Position numbers and translations under genes: made by a program. DNA of 64,000 bases from JAWSVE01 sp050789445 (GTDB lineage: Bacteria > Pseudomonadota > Gammaproteobacteria > Pseudomonadales > Cellvibrionaceae), in the NCBI GenBank assembly GCA_050789445.1, contig JAILXR010000001.1, positions 310,001 to 374,000 on the forward strand. The letters are read 5' to 3'. Below, in pieces: positions 54,850 through 63,651 of this stretch. Below the pieces are notes generated by a model. That model was not told where the DNA came from and did no database searches. It saw only the letters and a program-made list of their open reading frames with translations. Within the stretch, counting starts at the first letter, position 1; each line of letters opens with the position of its first letter.

Positions 54850-55376
54850 ATGTTGATCGGTGTTCCTAAAGAAATAAAGGTACATGAGTATCGAGTCGGT
54901 TTAACGCCCGATAATATTCGATCACTGCCTGTGAATATCGAGCGTTTAGCCATTAGCGCGGATTGGTCATTGGAGCGGTACTGGTATCGGGCGCATCAGC
55001 GCCGACAGTAGTTTGAAAAGAATTATTAACAAAAATGAAACAGGGTTCAGTTTTAGTGGGTGTCGCGATTGACCAAGGCGGTTGCTTTGAAATGTCAAAA
55101 CCGACGACGCATGATAATCCGACCTTTATTGTTGATGGCATCATTCATTAATGTGTGGCAAATATTCCTGTCGCTGTGGCAAGAATGTCGACACAAGCGT
55201 TGACTAATGCAACATTTTCTTATCTTTCAGAATTAGCCGAAAAAGGGACGGGCGCGCTATTGGCCGATTCGTTATTTATGACGGGTGCCAATATTATTTC
55301 TGGAAAAATAACGCATTGTACTGTAGCTGAATCATTACAATTACCTTTTAGTAATCCGAAAGAAGCTCTAGAATGA
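54850..55376 (+). pseudogene. ald: decayed alanine dehydrogenase gene
   Basis: The N-terminal 28 codons are intact, including IGVPKEIKVHEYRVGLTPDN. The sequence then jumps to the ADLVIGAVLV region of Ald, so roughly 190 codons are missing. One base is missing within GCGGATTGGTC, shifting the frame. The third part reads SGASAPTVV, a TGA stop, KELLTKMKQGSVLVGVAIDQ, then GGCFEMSKPTTHD. A TAA follows after VDGIIH, where intact proteins have Tyr, then CVANIPVAVARMSTQALTNA to the end. Intact Ald is about 370 residues and deaminates alanine to pyruvate. This copy cannot be functional. A ribosome-binding site (GGAG) still precedes the start, suggesting recent loss. Confidence 0.9.
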
Positions 55377-55501
55377 TGGCTTTTATAAATAGAAAAAATA
55401 AAGTTGTTGATTGAGGTTAGCTGCAAATCTATCAATAATTTTAAATGTAAAACCAGACATAAAGTCAGGCATATGTTCATAATTTAGGATTATCGTTCAG
55501 T

Positions 55502-55957
55502 ATGATTGAAACTATTCTTTACGCATCAAAAGTAAAAGAGCCAATGGCCAGTATTGATATTGTTCAATGCGTCGCGGGTAAGGGTATTGTTGGCGATAGA
55601 AATTATCAAAAAGTGAAAAACCCAGGGCAAAGTATTACGTTTATCGAAGCAGAAGAAATAGAGCGCTTCAATCAAGAAAACCGTCAACAAGTGACGGCGA
55701 AGGATATGAGAAGAAATGTCGTTACAAGAGGTGTTCTTCTCAATGATTTAGTGGGAAAAACATTTTCATTCGGTGATGTGGTATTTCAAGGCATGGAATT
55801 ATGTGAGCCCTGCAGTACTTTGGGGAAAACATTAGAAACTGATGACCTACCGAAAGCAGCTGCTGTGAGAGCGTTAGTACACAGAGCAGGTATCAGGGCT
55901 GAAATTCTATCGAGCGGCAACCTTCAAGTGGGCATGTCTTTTTCTCAATTGAAATAA
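55502..55957 (+). CDS. MOSC domain-containing protein
   Basis: The 151-residue stand-alone MOSC domain is related to the C-terminal sulfur-carrier domain of molybdenum cofactor sulfurases and to YiiM/YuaD-type proteins. Motifs are GIVGDRNY, ITFIEAEEIERF, the MRRNVVTRGV strand and CEPCSTLGK, holding the conserved Cys expected to carry sulfur or bind the cofactor. No moco biosynthesis or molybdoenzyme genes are nearby. The exact substrate is unknown. Confidence 0.9.
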   Translation: MIETILYASKVKEPMASIDIVQCVAGKGIVGDRNYQKVKNPGQSITFIEAEEIERFNQENRQQVTAKDMRRNVVTRGVLLNDLVGKTFSFGDVVFQGMELCEPCSTLGKTLETDDLPKAAAVRALVHRAGIRAEILSSGNLQVGMSFSQLK

Positions 55958-56133
55958 AATAGAGGTTATCGATTTTTAAAATTCACAAATAAAATGCAGT
56001 AACTGGAGACAAGTAATCGGTTGATGCATTTTATCAATACTGCCTAACCTGCTTTCACGTATAATTCCCTAAGAATTTTTCTACCCGTCTCTCAATAATA
56101 GGTTTTGCAGTTTCTCTATTGCATCAATAGTTA

Positions 56134-57387
56134 ATGAAAACACTTTTCGCTCAATCCGGCATAGGCCGAGCTCTTCGACATCGAACTTTTGCAACTTATA
56201 TTATCGCCCATGCTGGTTCAGTGATTGGTTTATGGATTCAGCGTATCGCTATTCAATGGTTAGTTTGGACCTTAACGGGTTCCTATGCTTGGCTAGGTGC
56301 TATTGCTTTGGCGGAATCATTAACATCGATGATATTCAGTTTGGGTTGTGGGCCACTAGCAGATCGCTTTGATCGCGTACGAATGGCTTATCTCACGCAA
56401 GGTTTATTAATGTTGGTTGCTTTGGGTTTAGCTTTTGTGACGTATCTAGATTTAGCAACAATTCCTGTGATCATTGCATTTGTCATTGTTACGGGAATGA
56501 TAGAAGGTGTTTGGGCGCCGGTAAGATTATCGATCATGCCAAACATGGTTCCTCGTGAAGATATGCCAGCCGCGGTCGCAATAACCTCCATGATGTTTAC
56601 GGCTGCAATTTTTATAGGGCCTGCAATCGGCGGGATTATTATTGCAGCGGTTGATGTAGAGGGCGCTTTTTTCGCGAATGCATTAAGTTATATAGGATTA
56701 CTGGTTGTATTTTCACGCATTAAAATGCCACGCCAAGCTGTAAGGAGTGGTGAACAAAAAAGCTTTATTAGCGATCTAAAATCAGGATTTGTTTACGTAA
56801 TAAGACATAAAGCATTGCGTGCGATTGTTATTTTTGGAACCGTATTTTCTTTTTTAATTCGTCCATTTCGGGAATTTTTTGCAGGCATTGCCGACGAAGT
56901 TTTTAATCGTGGAGCTGATGGCCTAGCCCTACTGGCATCAGCGTCAGGCTTCGGCGCTTTGGTTGGTGCTGTTTCAATCTCGGTTTATGGTCGTAACGAA
57001 GGTATGTCAAAGATTTTGCAAATAGTCGCGGCAGCAACAGCGGGGATGTTATTTATTTTTGCTACCACAGGTTCATTTGTTGTTTCGATGATAATGGCAG
57101 CTGGTTTATCAGCTTGTGTCACCGTGTTTGGTACTGGGGCGCAAATGCTCATTCAAATGAATGTGGCTGATAGTATGCGTGGGCGAGTCATGAGTGTATG
57201 GCAATCGCAGTTTAGAGGCGTTCCTGCAATAGGCGCATGGTGTATTGGATTAATCGAATTGTCGTTTGATTTGAAATACGTCTTAGTCGGCTCAGCGATT
57301 TTGTTTTTAGTCTTCGTCTTATCGACAATGTCTTGGGGAAAGGATTTTAAGTTGTTGGAAGTGACAGAGTCACGAGATAGCATCTAA
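56134..57387 (+). CDS. MFS transporter, EntS/MFS_3-like
   Basis: The 417-residue membrane protein has about twelve helices and begins LRHRTFATYIIAHAGSVIGLWIQ, the usual opening of MFS_3 exporters. The loop motif GCGPLADRFDRVRMAYL is present, as is ADSMRGRVMSVWQSQFRG in the second half. Homologues export siderophores or drugs. It is not adjacent to biosynthetic genes and stands as a single gene, convergent with the HD-domain gene. Confidence 0.88.
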   Translation: MKTLFAQSGIGRALRHRTFATYIIAHAGSVIGLWIQRIAIQWLVWTLTGSYAWLGAIALAESLTSMIFSLGCGPLADRFDRVRMAYLTQGLLMLVALGLAFVTYLDLATIPVIIAFVIVTGMIEGVWAPVRLSIMPNMVPREDMPAAVAITSMMFTAAIFIGPAIGGIIIAAVDVEGAFFANALSYIGLLVVFSRIKMPRQAVRSGEQKSFISDLKSGFVYVIRHKALRAIVIFGTVFSFLIRPFREFFAGIADEVFNRGADGLALLASASGFGALVGAVSISVYGRNEGMSKILQIVAAATAGMLFIFATTGSFVVSMIMAAGLSACVTVFGTGAQMLIQMNVADSMRGRVMSVWQSQFRGVPAIGAWCIGLIELSFDLKYVLVGSAILFLVFVLSTMSWGKDFKLLEVTESRDSI

Positions 57388-57423
57388 TAATTTTTGGTAA
57401 GATAGTGCTTCCCCTATTGGTTT

Positions 57424-58008
57424 TTAATTGTCTTCGAGCCAGCCATTTTTAACAGCTAATTCAATGTTTTCAAATATCCAATCGTGGATCGCTGGGAACT
57501 CTTTCGCAATAAAAGCGTGAGCTTTAACGACTTGGGATTTTTTAATACCAAGTTCCTTCCAAGTTTTTCCTTCGCTAGCAATATTATGGAGAAAGGGGAG
57601 TAGTCGATCCACGGCTTTTAGTAGTTTTGTTTCTAGACTTTTACCTGTTTCTTGCTCTTCCCATAACGCTTCTAAGGTTGAAATGGCATTTCCTGGGTGA
57701 TCACTAATACGCTTCACGCATTGGCGTTCGGCAATGTGTGCGTCATCTCTAGTATCAGAATATAAAAAGGTATCTCCTGCGTCGATTTCTCCCAGATCGT
57801 GGATGAGGGCAAGCTTAATCAACTTTTCTTCTGAAATATCTAATTTGAAAGTTTTTGAAATAGACCAACATGCCATAGCTAGATGCCAAGAATGTTCGGC
57901 TGAATTTTCTAGCCGTTCTCCACCATTGATATAGGTACGACGCTGAGTGAGCTTTAATGCATCTAACTCAAGTAAATAATTTGTTATCGAAGTGATATCT
58001 TCTTGCAA
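57424..58008 (-). CDS. HD-domain phosphohydrolase (YfbR/HDDC2-like)
   Basis: The 194-residue metal-dependent hydrolase has the metal ligands ENSAEHSWHLAM (His) and LIHDLGEIDAGD (His-Asp), and a later conserved Asp in KAVDRLLPFL. This is the arrangement of 5'-deoxynucleotidases such as YfbR and human HDDC2. Probable activity is dephosphorylation of (deoxy)nucleoside monophosphates; this is family-level inference. It lies 139 bp downstream of the tRNA-Arg gene on the same strand. Confidence 0.88.
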   Translation of the reverse strand: MQEDITSITNYLLELDALKLTQRRTYINGGERLENSAEHSWHLAMACWSISKTFKLDISEEKLIKLALIHDLGEIDAGDTFLYSDTRDDAHIAERQCVKRISDHPGNAISTLEALWEEQETGKSLETKLLKAVDRLLPFLHNIASEGKTWKELGIKKSQVVKAHAFIAKEFPAIHDWIFENIELAVKNGWLEDN

Positions 58009-58147
58009 TTAATACTCCCTATGATGATACCAATTATTAGCTCTTTTAAGGTTTGCGGCTCGATTGGTTTTTCAAATTGAAATAATGGTTTTAAAAAAAT
58101 ATATTTGAAATAGCTAATTTGCGTAATGCTAATCGTAGATAAAGAAA

Positions 58148-58224
58148 TGGTGTCCCCGGCAGGAATCGAACCTGCAACCTGCCCCTTAGGAGGGGGCCGC
58201 GCTATCCAGTTGTGCCACGAGGAC
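58148..58224 (-). tRNA. tRNA-Arg (anticodon CCT)
   Basis: On the minus strand, 77 nt fold as a cloverleaf. The acceptor GTCCTCG pairs with CGGGGAC (one G-T), the anticodon stem is GCCCC/GGGGC with loop CTCCTAA, and the T arm is GCAGG-TTCGATT-CCTGC. CCA is genome-encoded. The D stem GCAC/GCGC has one A-C mismatch. The anticodon CCT (complement at 58188-58190) reads AGG. No integrase gene is beside it. Confidence 0.95.
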
Positions 58225-58286
58225 AAAGAAAGTGATTTATTTCTAACAGTTTGTTTATTAGTTTTAGGTAAAAATTTTAATGGCTT

Positions 58287-58862
58287 TTATTTACTATTCG
58301 CCTTATTCATGAATTTACGTTCTTCTACATTGACTTTTATCCTATCTCCCGTAGAAACATGTTCTGGGACTTGTACTGTCACACCGGTTGATAATTCAGC
58401 TGGCTTTGTTCGTGAAGTAGCAGAAGCGCCTTTTACTGATGGATCGGTTGCTATCACTTCAAGTTCAACACTTATCGGCATATCGATAGCGACCGCTGAA
58501 TCACTAAGAAGAATAACTTGCATCCCGGTAGTTTCTTCATTGATAAAAAGAATCTCATCGGCGATAGATTCCTTGTTCAAATTATATGGTGTGTAATCCT
58601 CTTGATCCATGAAAACATACTCATCACCGTCAACGTAAGAAAACATGACAGGGCGGCGAGTGAGATCTGCTAAATTCAACATATCTGAATCTTTAAATGT
58701 TTCATCGATTTTGCTGCCTGTGACCACATCATACATACGCATTCTGTAGATGCTACCACCGGCTCTACCTTGTGGAACAGAGCGTTCTATATCTCTGACA
58801 ATGTATGTGCTGCCGTTATAGTCAACCGCTAAGTTCTTTTTTATTTCTGATGCTTTAGGCAT
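58287..58862 (-). CDS. efpL: Elongation factor P-like protein EfpL (YeiP)
   Basis: EfpL is a paralogue of EF-P that helps ribosomes through polyproline and other stalling motifs. The 191-residue protein matches E. coli YeiP over its length: [49 protein letters not shown] and [13 protein letters not shown]. The loop-3 tip reads [11 protein letters not shown] with Arg33, as in EfpL, instead of the modifiable Lys of EF-P, so no lysylation is expected. A canonical efp should exist elsewhere. It is divergent from the DUF6435 gene and just upstream of the tRNA. Confidence 0.93.
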   Translation of the reverse strand: MPKASEIKKNLAVDYNGSTYIVRDIERSVPQGRAGGSIYRMRMYDVVTGSKIDETFKDSDMLNLADLTRRPVMFSYVDGDEYVFMDQEDYTPYNLNKESIADEILFINEETTGMQVILLSDSAVAIDMPISVELEVIATDPSVKGASATSRTKPAELSTGVTVQVPEHVSTGDRIKVNVEERKFMNKANSK

Positions 58863-59048
58863 TTCTCTAACCTTGTCAGTGAGTTCTATAGAGTAAAAGG
58901 ACGCTAAATATGCCTAAAAACTTGAGTAATCTCAAGTATTCATTTCTCTTTCGTGTTGTGATTATGGATACAGCTTAAAGAGGTCTTTTATAGGCGTTAC
59001 GACGTATAAAGACTGAAATCTTGTCATTATAGAAAAGGCACATCATTT

Positions 59049-59240
59049 ATGTTTTCCATATTTAAAAAAAATCCGATAGCGAAACTTGAAAAACAATATT
59101 ATAAGAAACTGGAAGATGCGATGCATGCGCAAAGAAATGGAGATATAAAATCCTATTCGATGATTACTGCAGAGGCGGAAGAAATAAGAGTAAGTATTGA
59201 GGCATTAAAATTGGAGCACGGTAGAGAAGCAGGCAAGTAA
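59049..59240 (+). CDS. DUF6435 family small protein
   Basis: The 63-residue protein starts MFSIFKKNPIAKLEKQYYKK and continues with AMHAQRNGDIKSYSMITAEAEE. This is the pattern of small cytosolic DUF6435-type proteins: a short amphipathic start followed by a charged helical hairpin. The function is unknown. It ends seven bases before the convergent deaminase-like gene. Confidence 0.75.
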   Translation: MFSIFKKNPIAKLEKQYYKKLEDAMHAQRNGDIKSYSMITAEAEEIRVSIEALKLEHGREAGK

Positions 59241-59247
59241 TATTTTC

Positions 59248-59673
59248 TTACTGCTGTTGCTTGCCATTTACTTTTGACCAGTGATGAGGCATCAGCTGAC
59301 TCAGTGAGAGAAAATGTAATATGTTTTCAGAGTTTGTAATAGCAACTTGTACATCATGCCCCCAAGTAATAAGTCGCTCCTGACAAATCCCGCATGGCGT
59401 TAAAATATTATATTCACTTGTTTCTGATTCACGATATATACACAGGCTATGTGTGACAGCTTTATTTAATTTGTTCGCTTCTAATAAAGCGCCGACTTCC
59501 ATGCATAAAGAAAGCGCATCATTTTCTACTTCGGGCGATACGCTTGTTAGTATTGTTCCATTCTCTATTCTGATGGCCGCAGCACCACCCCAACCTAATG
59601 GATAGCGTTCTTCAACTAATTGTTTTGCTGCGCTATATAACTGCTTTTCAATGTTTCTTTTTAAGGTAGCCAT
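59248..59673 (-). CDS. Cytidine deaminase-fold protein
   Basis: The 141-residue protein has the zinc-deaminase signature in two parts: LCMEVGALLEA (Cys plus catalytic Glu, as in the CxE form of cytidine and blasticidin-S deaminases) and TPCGICQERL (PCxxC). The usual PCGxCRQ is altered to PCGICQE, so substrate specificity may differ. I chose ATG 59673; a TTG three codons upstream is open. It could deaminate cytidine or another amino-heterocycle. It is divergent from the arsenosugar cassette. Confidence 0.8.
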   Translation of the reverse strand: MATLKRNIEKQLYSAAKQLVEERYPLGWGGAAAIRIENGTILTSVSPEVENDALSLCMEVGALLEANKLNKAVTHSLCIYRESETSEYNILTPCGICQERLITWGHDVQVAITNSENILHFLSLSQLMPHHWSKVNGKQQQ

Positions 59674-59935
59674 AACGTCCAAATTATTTAATTGTCAATA
59701 TGTTCAAGGTCCAGACTTGAATGATAATTTCAATTCTAGCTGTCTAGAAGCTTCAAAGTCGAGAGAATGGCGTGCCAGTGACTATCAACTGATTGGTTGG
59801 CTCATGATTGCATCCAATGAATATTTTCCATTTGATGTAATTTTCAGGCAAAATCTAGCGTATCGTCTGTTTGTTACATGAATAATAAATTGCTCATTAT
59901 TGAAGGTGTTAGCTTCATCGCTATAGATACGCATT

Positions 59936-60919
59936 ATGTTAGACACAGAACCACTGTTAAGAAATACTGATTTCCCGCCAATTCAGCGAGGAAGTATTGA
60001 TACGCTTCAAGTGAATCTTGGATATTTGTGTAATTTGAGTTGTACTCACTGCCATGTCAATGCCGGGCCCAAGCGTACCGAGTTAATGGATATGGAAACG
60101 ATCAATTTCATTATCGAGTATTTAGAAAAACAAAATATCAAAACGTTAGATGTTACTGGCGGTGCTCCTGAAATGAATCCTCATTTTGAGTACCTTGTTA
60201 AAGCGGCAAGGGCATTAGGTGTTGAAGTCATTGATCGGTGTAATTTAACCATTTTGTTGGAGCCCGGTTATGAGAAAACGGCTAAATTCTTGGCTGATCA
60301 TAAAGTGATTATTACAGCGTCTTTACCGTGTTATTCGGAGCAGAATGTCAGTGAGCAACGTGGCAAGGGCGTTTTCGAGCAGTCTATCGAGGCGTTACAA
60401 TATTTAAATACTTTGGGCTACGGCGTTGATCCTGAATTGCCACTTCATCTTGTTTATAATCCTAACGGTGCTTTTTTGCCACCAGGGCAAGAACAGTTGC
60501 AAGCCGATTATAAAAAAGAACTGTTTGAAAATTACGGCATTCAATTTCATACACTTTTAACGATTACCAATATGCCAATCAGCCGCTATGGCGGGATGTT
60601 ATTATCTAAAGGGCTCTACGATGATTATGTGTCGCTACTTAAAGATAATTTTTCTGCCGGTAATTTAGAAAGCGTCATGTGTAAATCGTTGATCAGTATC
60701 GATTATCAAGGATATTTGTATGATTGTGATTTTAATCAGATGCTGAATTGGCCTATAGACAATACTTTGCTCAAAAATGTCATTAGCACTGATAAAAAAA
60801 AGATGCACATAAAAGAATTGTTGAAAACTGAAGACTTGCCTAATGAAATTAAAATTGGTGAGCATTGTTATGGTTGTACGGCAGGACAGGGGAGTAGTTG
60901 CAGTGGTGCTTTGTCTTAA
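59936..60919 (+). CDS. arsS: Arsenosugar biosynthesis radical SAM protein ArsS
   Basis: ArsS is a radical S-adenosylmethionine enzyme that transfers a 5'-deoxyadenosyl group to dimethylarsenic, giving the arsenosugar precursor. The 327-residue protein has the cluster motif CNLSCTHC (C32, C36, C39), followed by HVNAGPKRTELMD and LDVTGGAPEMNPHFEYLV. The family's cysteine-containing C-terminal extension is CYGCTAGQGSSC. Specific text such as PLHLVYNPNGAFLPPGQ also fits ArsS. The downstream start lies two bases after the stop. The methyltransferase arsM that supplies the substrate is not in this window. Confidence 0.93.
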   Translation: MLDTEPLLRNTDFPPIQRGSIDTLQVNLGYLCNLSCTHCHVNAGPKRTELMDMETINFIIEYLEKQNIKTLDVTGGAPEMNPHFEYLVKAARALGVEVIDRCNLTILLEPGYEKTAKFLADHKVIITASLPCYSEQNVSEQRGKGVFEQSIEALQYLNTLGYGVDPELPLHLVYNPNGAFLPPGQEQLQADYKKELFENYGIQFHTLLTITNMPISRYGGMLLSKGLYDDYVSLLKDNFSAGNLESVMCKSLISIDYQGYLYDCDFNQMLNWPIDNTLLKNVISTDKKKMHIKELLKTEDLPNEIKIGEHCYGCTAGQGSSCSGALS

Positions 60920-60921
60920 TC

Positions 60922-61608
60922 ATGTTACTGTCAATTATCATTCCCGCCATCAATGAAAGCGCCTCAATTCATAATATTCTTACACCTCTTCAAGAATTAA
61001 GAAGTAAAAAATTAATTGAAGTGATTGTGGTCGATGGTGGCAGTGATGACGACACAATAAAAAAGGCAGCGTTACTGGCGGATAAAGTGATTAGTTCTCG
61101 TAAAGGTCGAGCGTTGCAAATGAATGCAGGTGCAGAGCTTGCAGTCGGGGATATGTTACTTTTTTTGCATGCCGACACTTCTCTTCCTAGTGATATCTAC
61201 TCTGAAATTAAAAAAATATTTGTAGGAAAATACAGTTTTTGGGGTTTTTCTCCTGTTTTTTTATCTGGTTCAAATTGGCTTTTTCGAGTGATTGAAAGAT
61301 CGATTAATATACGATCGCGGATGACATCTGTCGCTACTGGCGATCAAGCCTTGTTCGTTTCTCGATCTTTATTTGAATCGGTTGGTCAGTTTCCTGAGCT
61401 GCGTCTAATGGAGGATGTGGCGATATCTAAAGCGCTTCGAAAAATAAAACCTCCTTGTGTTTTAAATTCTTATGTTAAAACATCGAGCCGACGTTGGGAG
61501 GAAAACGGAATTATTAAAACAATTGGGTTGATGTGGATTCTCAGATTACAATATTTTTTAGGTGTTTCTTCTGAAAAATTAGCTAAAAAATATTATCCTA
61601 ATAACTAG
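60922..61608 (+). CDS. TIGR04283-type glycosyltransferase (arsenosugar cassette)
   Basis: The 228-residue family 2 glycosyltransferase begins LSIIIPAINESASI, with VVDGGSDDDT and the metal-binding LFLHADTSLP. The family-specific middle is TGDQALFVSRSLFESVGQFP, followed by LMEDVAISKALR. TIGR04283 proteins are named for their co-occurrence with ArsS. The real start is ATG 60922, two bases after arsS; the frame upstream overlaps arsS and is not used. It probably attaches or modifies the sugar part; activity is not established from sequence. Confidence 0.9.
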   Translation: MLLSIIIPAINESASIHNILTPLQELRSKKLIEVIVVDGGSDDDTIKKAALLADKVISSRKGRALQMNAGAELAVGDMLLFLHADTSLPSDIYSEIKKIFVGKYSFWGFSPVFLSGSNWLFRVIERSINIRSRMTSVATGDQALFVSRSLFESVGQFPELRLMEDVAISKALRKIKPPCVLNSYVKTSSRRWEENGIIKTIGLMWILRLQYFLGVSSEKLAKKYYPNN

Positions 61609-61618
61609 TAATTAAAAG

Positions 61619-62350
61619 ATGATGCCGTCTTCTAAAAAAACAACTACCATTATTTTGTTCGCAAAATCTCCTGAAGGTGATGGCGTTAAAACGCGATTAT
61701 CGCCTGCTTTGTCCGTTGAAAAGCGTTTAGAATTGCATAAAGCGATGCTTCAATGGTCTTTTCAGCAAGCGATGCTGTCAAAAGCGGATAAAGTTATTGT
61801 TGCTATTGATGGCAATCATAATAATATTTTTTTTGAAAATTTATTTGATCAGACGAAAAATAATATACAGCCGATTAATTTTGACTTTAGAAGTTTTAAT
61901 AAAAAAAAATATAGTTTCATAAAACAACATGAAGGCGATTTGGGTCATAAGATGCTTCTTGCTGTTAATGACGAATTAAAGGCAAGTCTCAGTGATAAGG
62001 CCGTTATTCTTATAGGCAGTGATTGTCCGTTTATAACACCAGAATATATTGACGCAGCAATGCTTGCTCTTGATGAATCTCCTTTTGTTGTCGGCCCTGC
62101 TAGTGATGGTGGCTATGTTTTATTGGGCATGAAAGAAACTCTTCCATCAATATTCATCGATATCCCATGGGGTACGGAAGAGGTCTTAAAAAAAACATGT
62201 GATGTTTTATTGTCGGAAGAAAAGGCTTATGAGACACTAAAAATGTTAGATGATATAGATCGCCCAGAAGATATTGATCTACTTGTAACTTATAAAAACA
62301 AAAGCGTTTTATTTGAAGATTTTTTTAATGGTTTAAATTGGCAAGACTGA
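61619..62350 (+). CDS. TIGR04282-type glycosyltransferase/nucleotidyltransferase-fold protein (arsenosugar cassette)
   Basis: The 243-residue DUF2064 protein has a GT-A fold. Motifs are IILFAKSPEGDGVKTRLSPA (the GxxKTRL loop binding a nucleotide), ILIGSDCPFITPEYID with the metal-site Asp, and GPASDGGYVLLGM. It follows the TIGR04283 gene by ten bases. Members of TIGR04282 occur with ArsS and TIGR04283, and a role in arsenosugar or arsenolipid assembly is inferred from that co-occurrence. The cassette ends here; convergent flgN follows. Confidence 0.9.
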   Translation: MMPSSKKTTTIILFAKSPEGDGVKTRLSPALSVEKRLELHKAMLQWSFQQAMLSKADKVIVAIDGNHNNIFFENLFDQTKNNIQPINFDFRSFNKKKYSFIKQHEGDLGHKMLLAVNDELKASLSDKAVILIGSDCPFITPEYIDAAMLALDESPFVVGPASDGGYVLLGMKETLPSIFIDIPWGTEEVLKKTCDVLLSEEKAYETLKMLDDIDRPEDIDLLVTYKNKSVLFEDFFNGLNWQD

Positions 62351-62424
62351 TATTAATAAAATCGACATTAGTAAGTTTGACATTGGAGGATAATGATTTT
62401 CAAGGCGGTTAGATTTTTACAGAA

Positions 62425-62910
62425 TCAAGCTTTAGTCACCGTATGAGAATTATCCCCACCTTCTGTTTTCCCTGATTGCGTATATACCTGAGTGGTATCT
62501 AGCTGACCCCGTAAGATATTTAATAGCTTTCCTAGCGTTTGTTTCCCTCGCGAGATAAGCCGTCCATTGATTTCATTTTCATGCTTGCATTCATTGAGTT
62601 TTTCTATGAGTTGATGCCATTCATCTTGAATATTTTTGTCATCTATTGATTCAATAAGTTTTTTCCATTGGCCTTCTGTAGGAGGCAAGCTGTACGAATG
62701 TAATAGAGCGTATCGGGCTTCACTGTTTTTTTCGATTGACTTCAAAGCTTCTGTTTTAGCGTCGATAGATTCTGCATATTGATCATAATTTCTATCTGTC
62801 AGTGCTTTGCGTTCTTGTAGTAATAATTTCAACAACGTTTCACAGTCTTCATAATCTTTTTTGATAAGCTGTCGAATAATGGTGCGGTTATTTTTGATTG
62901 TCGAGTTCAT
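62425..62910 (-). CDS. flgN: Flagellar synthesis protein FlgN
   Basis: FlgN is a cytosolic chaperone for the hook-filament junction proteins FlgK and FlgL. The 161-residue all-helical protein has the FlgN pattern LLKLLLQERKALTDRNYDQY near residues 24-43 and ELNECKHENEINGRLISRGK-type helices near the C-terminus, described here in part. Its place downstream of flgM on the same strand is the standard flgA-flgM-flgN order. No strong individual motif exists for this family. Confidence 0.85.
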   Translation of the reverse strand: MNSTIKNNRTIIRQLIKKDYEDCETLLKLLLQERKALTDRNYDQYAESIDAKTEALKSIEKNSEARYALLHSYSLPPTEGQWKKLIESIDDKNIQDEWHQLIEKLNECKHENEINGRLISRGKQTLGKLLNILRGQLDTTQVYTQSGKTEGGDNSHTVTKA

Positions 62911-63076
62911 AACTTTCCTAGAGTCTAGATCTATGGATTACTTTAAGTCTATCGGACAAATAAAATTTAGCGATATAAATTGGATAGAGTCATACCAATT
63001 AAGGATAATAGGAAAGTTAAAAATTAATATAGAGGTCGTGAAGGCAGGTAGTTTGCAGAGATTTTTTTCATCATAA

Positions 63077-63136
63077 AAATGTTGGCTGAAGACGTATTTA
63101 AAAAACCGTTAAATTATTTAAAGGCAGCCAATATTT
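63077..63136 (-). terminator. possible stem-loop terminator after flgM
   Basis: On the minus strand AAATATTGGCTG (overlapping the flgM stop) pairs with CAGCCAACATTT, with one G-T pair, and TTT follows. The loop is long (36 bases). It could attenuate transcription between flgM and flgN. Confidence 0.35.
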
Positions 63137-63458
63137 AGGATAAAAATGAATCCTGCTCTAACATGCGTTCTACTATACGCTCTACATTAATTTGAAAGTT
63201 CCCATTGGCAATCGCTTTCTTTATTGCCGCTACTTTTTCACTATCAATTTCTGGCGCATTTTGTATTTGTGCTTCCAGTCGTTTTAGTGCTTGAGCCTCA
63301 GGACTCAAGTTAACGCTATCTAAATCAGCACCTGATGTGGCACCAGTGTCTTTACTTTGGCTTTGACGATCACTTGTACCCTCAACGCCAGTAGCGGGAT
63401 TACTGCGGGTATTAAGCGCTCCGCCTGTCGGTAGTCGATTGTTCGGATCAATAATCAT
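63135..63458 (-). CDS. flgM: Anti-sigma-28 factor FlgM
   Basis: FlgM binds and inhibits the flagellar sigma factor FliA until it is exported through the completed hook. From ATG 63458 the protein has 107 residues: a disordered, Ser/Gly/Thr-rich half (PTGGALNTRSNPA), then the FliA-binding region with VNLSPEAQALKRLEAQI, DSEKVAAIKKAIANGNFQI and VERIVERML. The frame is open 22 codons upstream, but that stretch is not FlgM-like. Gene order flgA-flgM-flgN supports the call. Confidence 0.93.
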   Translation of the reverse strand: MIIDPNNRLPTGGALNTRSNPATGVEGTSDRQSQSKDTGATSGADLDSVNLSPEAQALKRLEAQIQNAPEIDSEKVAAIKKAIANGNFQINVERIVERMLEQDSFLS

Positions 63459-63651
63459 GATGTTTGTCCTGCAATATTTAACGGTTTTAGTAGCGAGAAA
63501 CTCATCACTTATTTGAGTCCTCAACTGGGGTATCGGCGGACTTTACGATTACTTTAGCCATATTTTCAAATAATTTACTTTTTTAGAGTTTTTACGTTTC
63601 ATTGCCATTTAGAGGTAATCAATATGTAGATACGTATGAATACTTCTCGAT

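Noticed and set aside
58148..58224. tRNA-Arg as an integration site for a mobile island
   Set aside because: No integrase, no duplicated tRNA 3' end and no mobile genes were seen beside it; the accessory block lies 6 kb or more away.
59651..59881. 76-residue frame between the deaminase and arsS
   Set aside because: It overlaps the deaminase start, has no family resemblance and no convincing ribosome-binding site.
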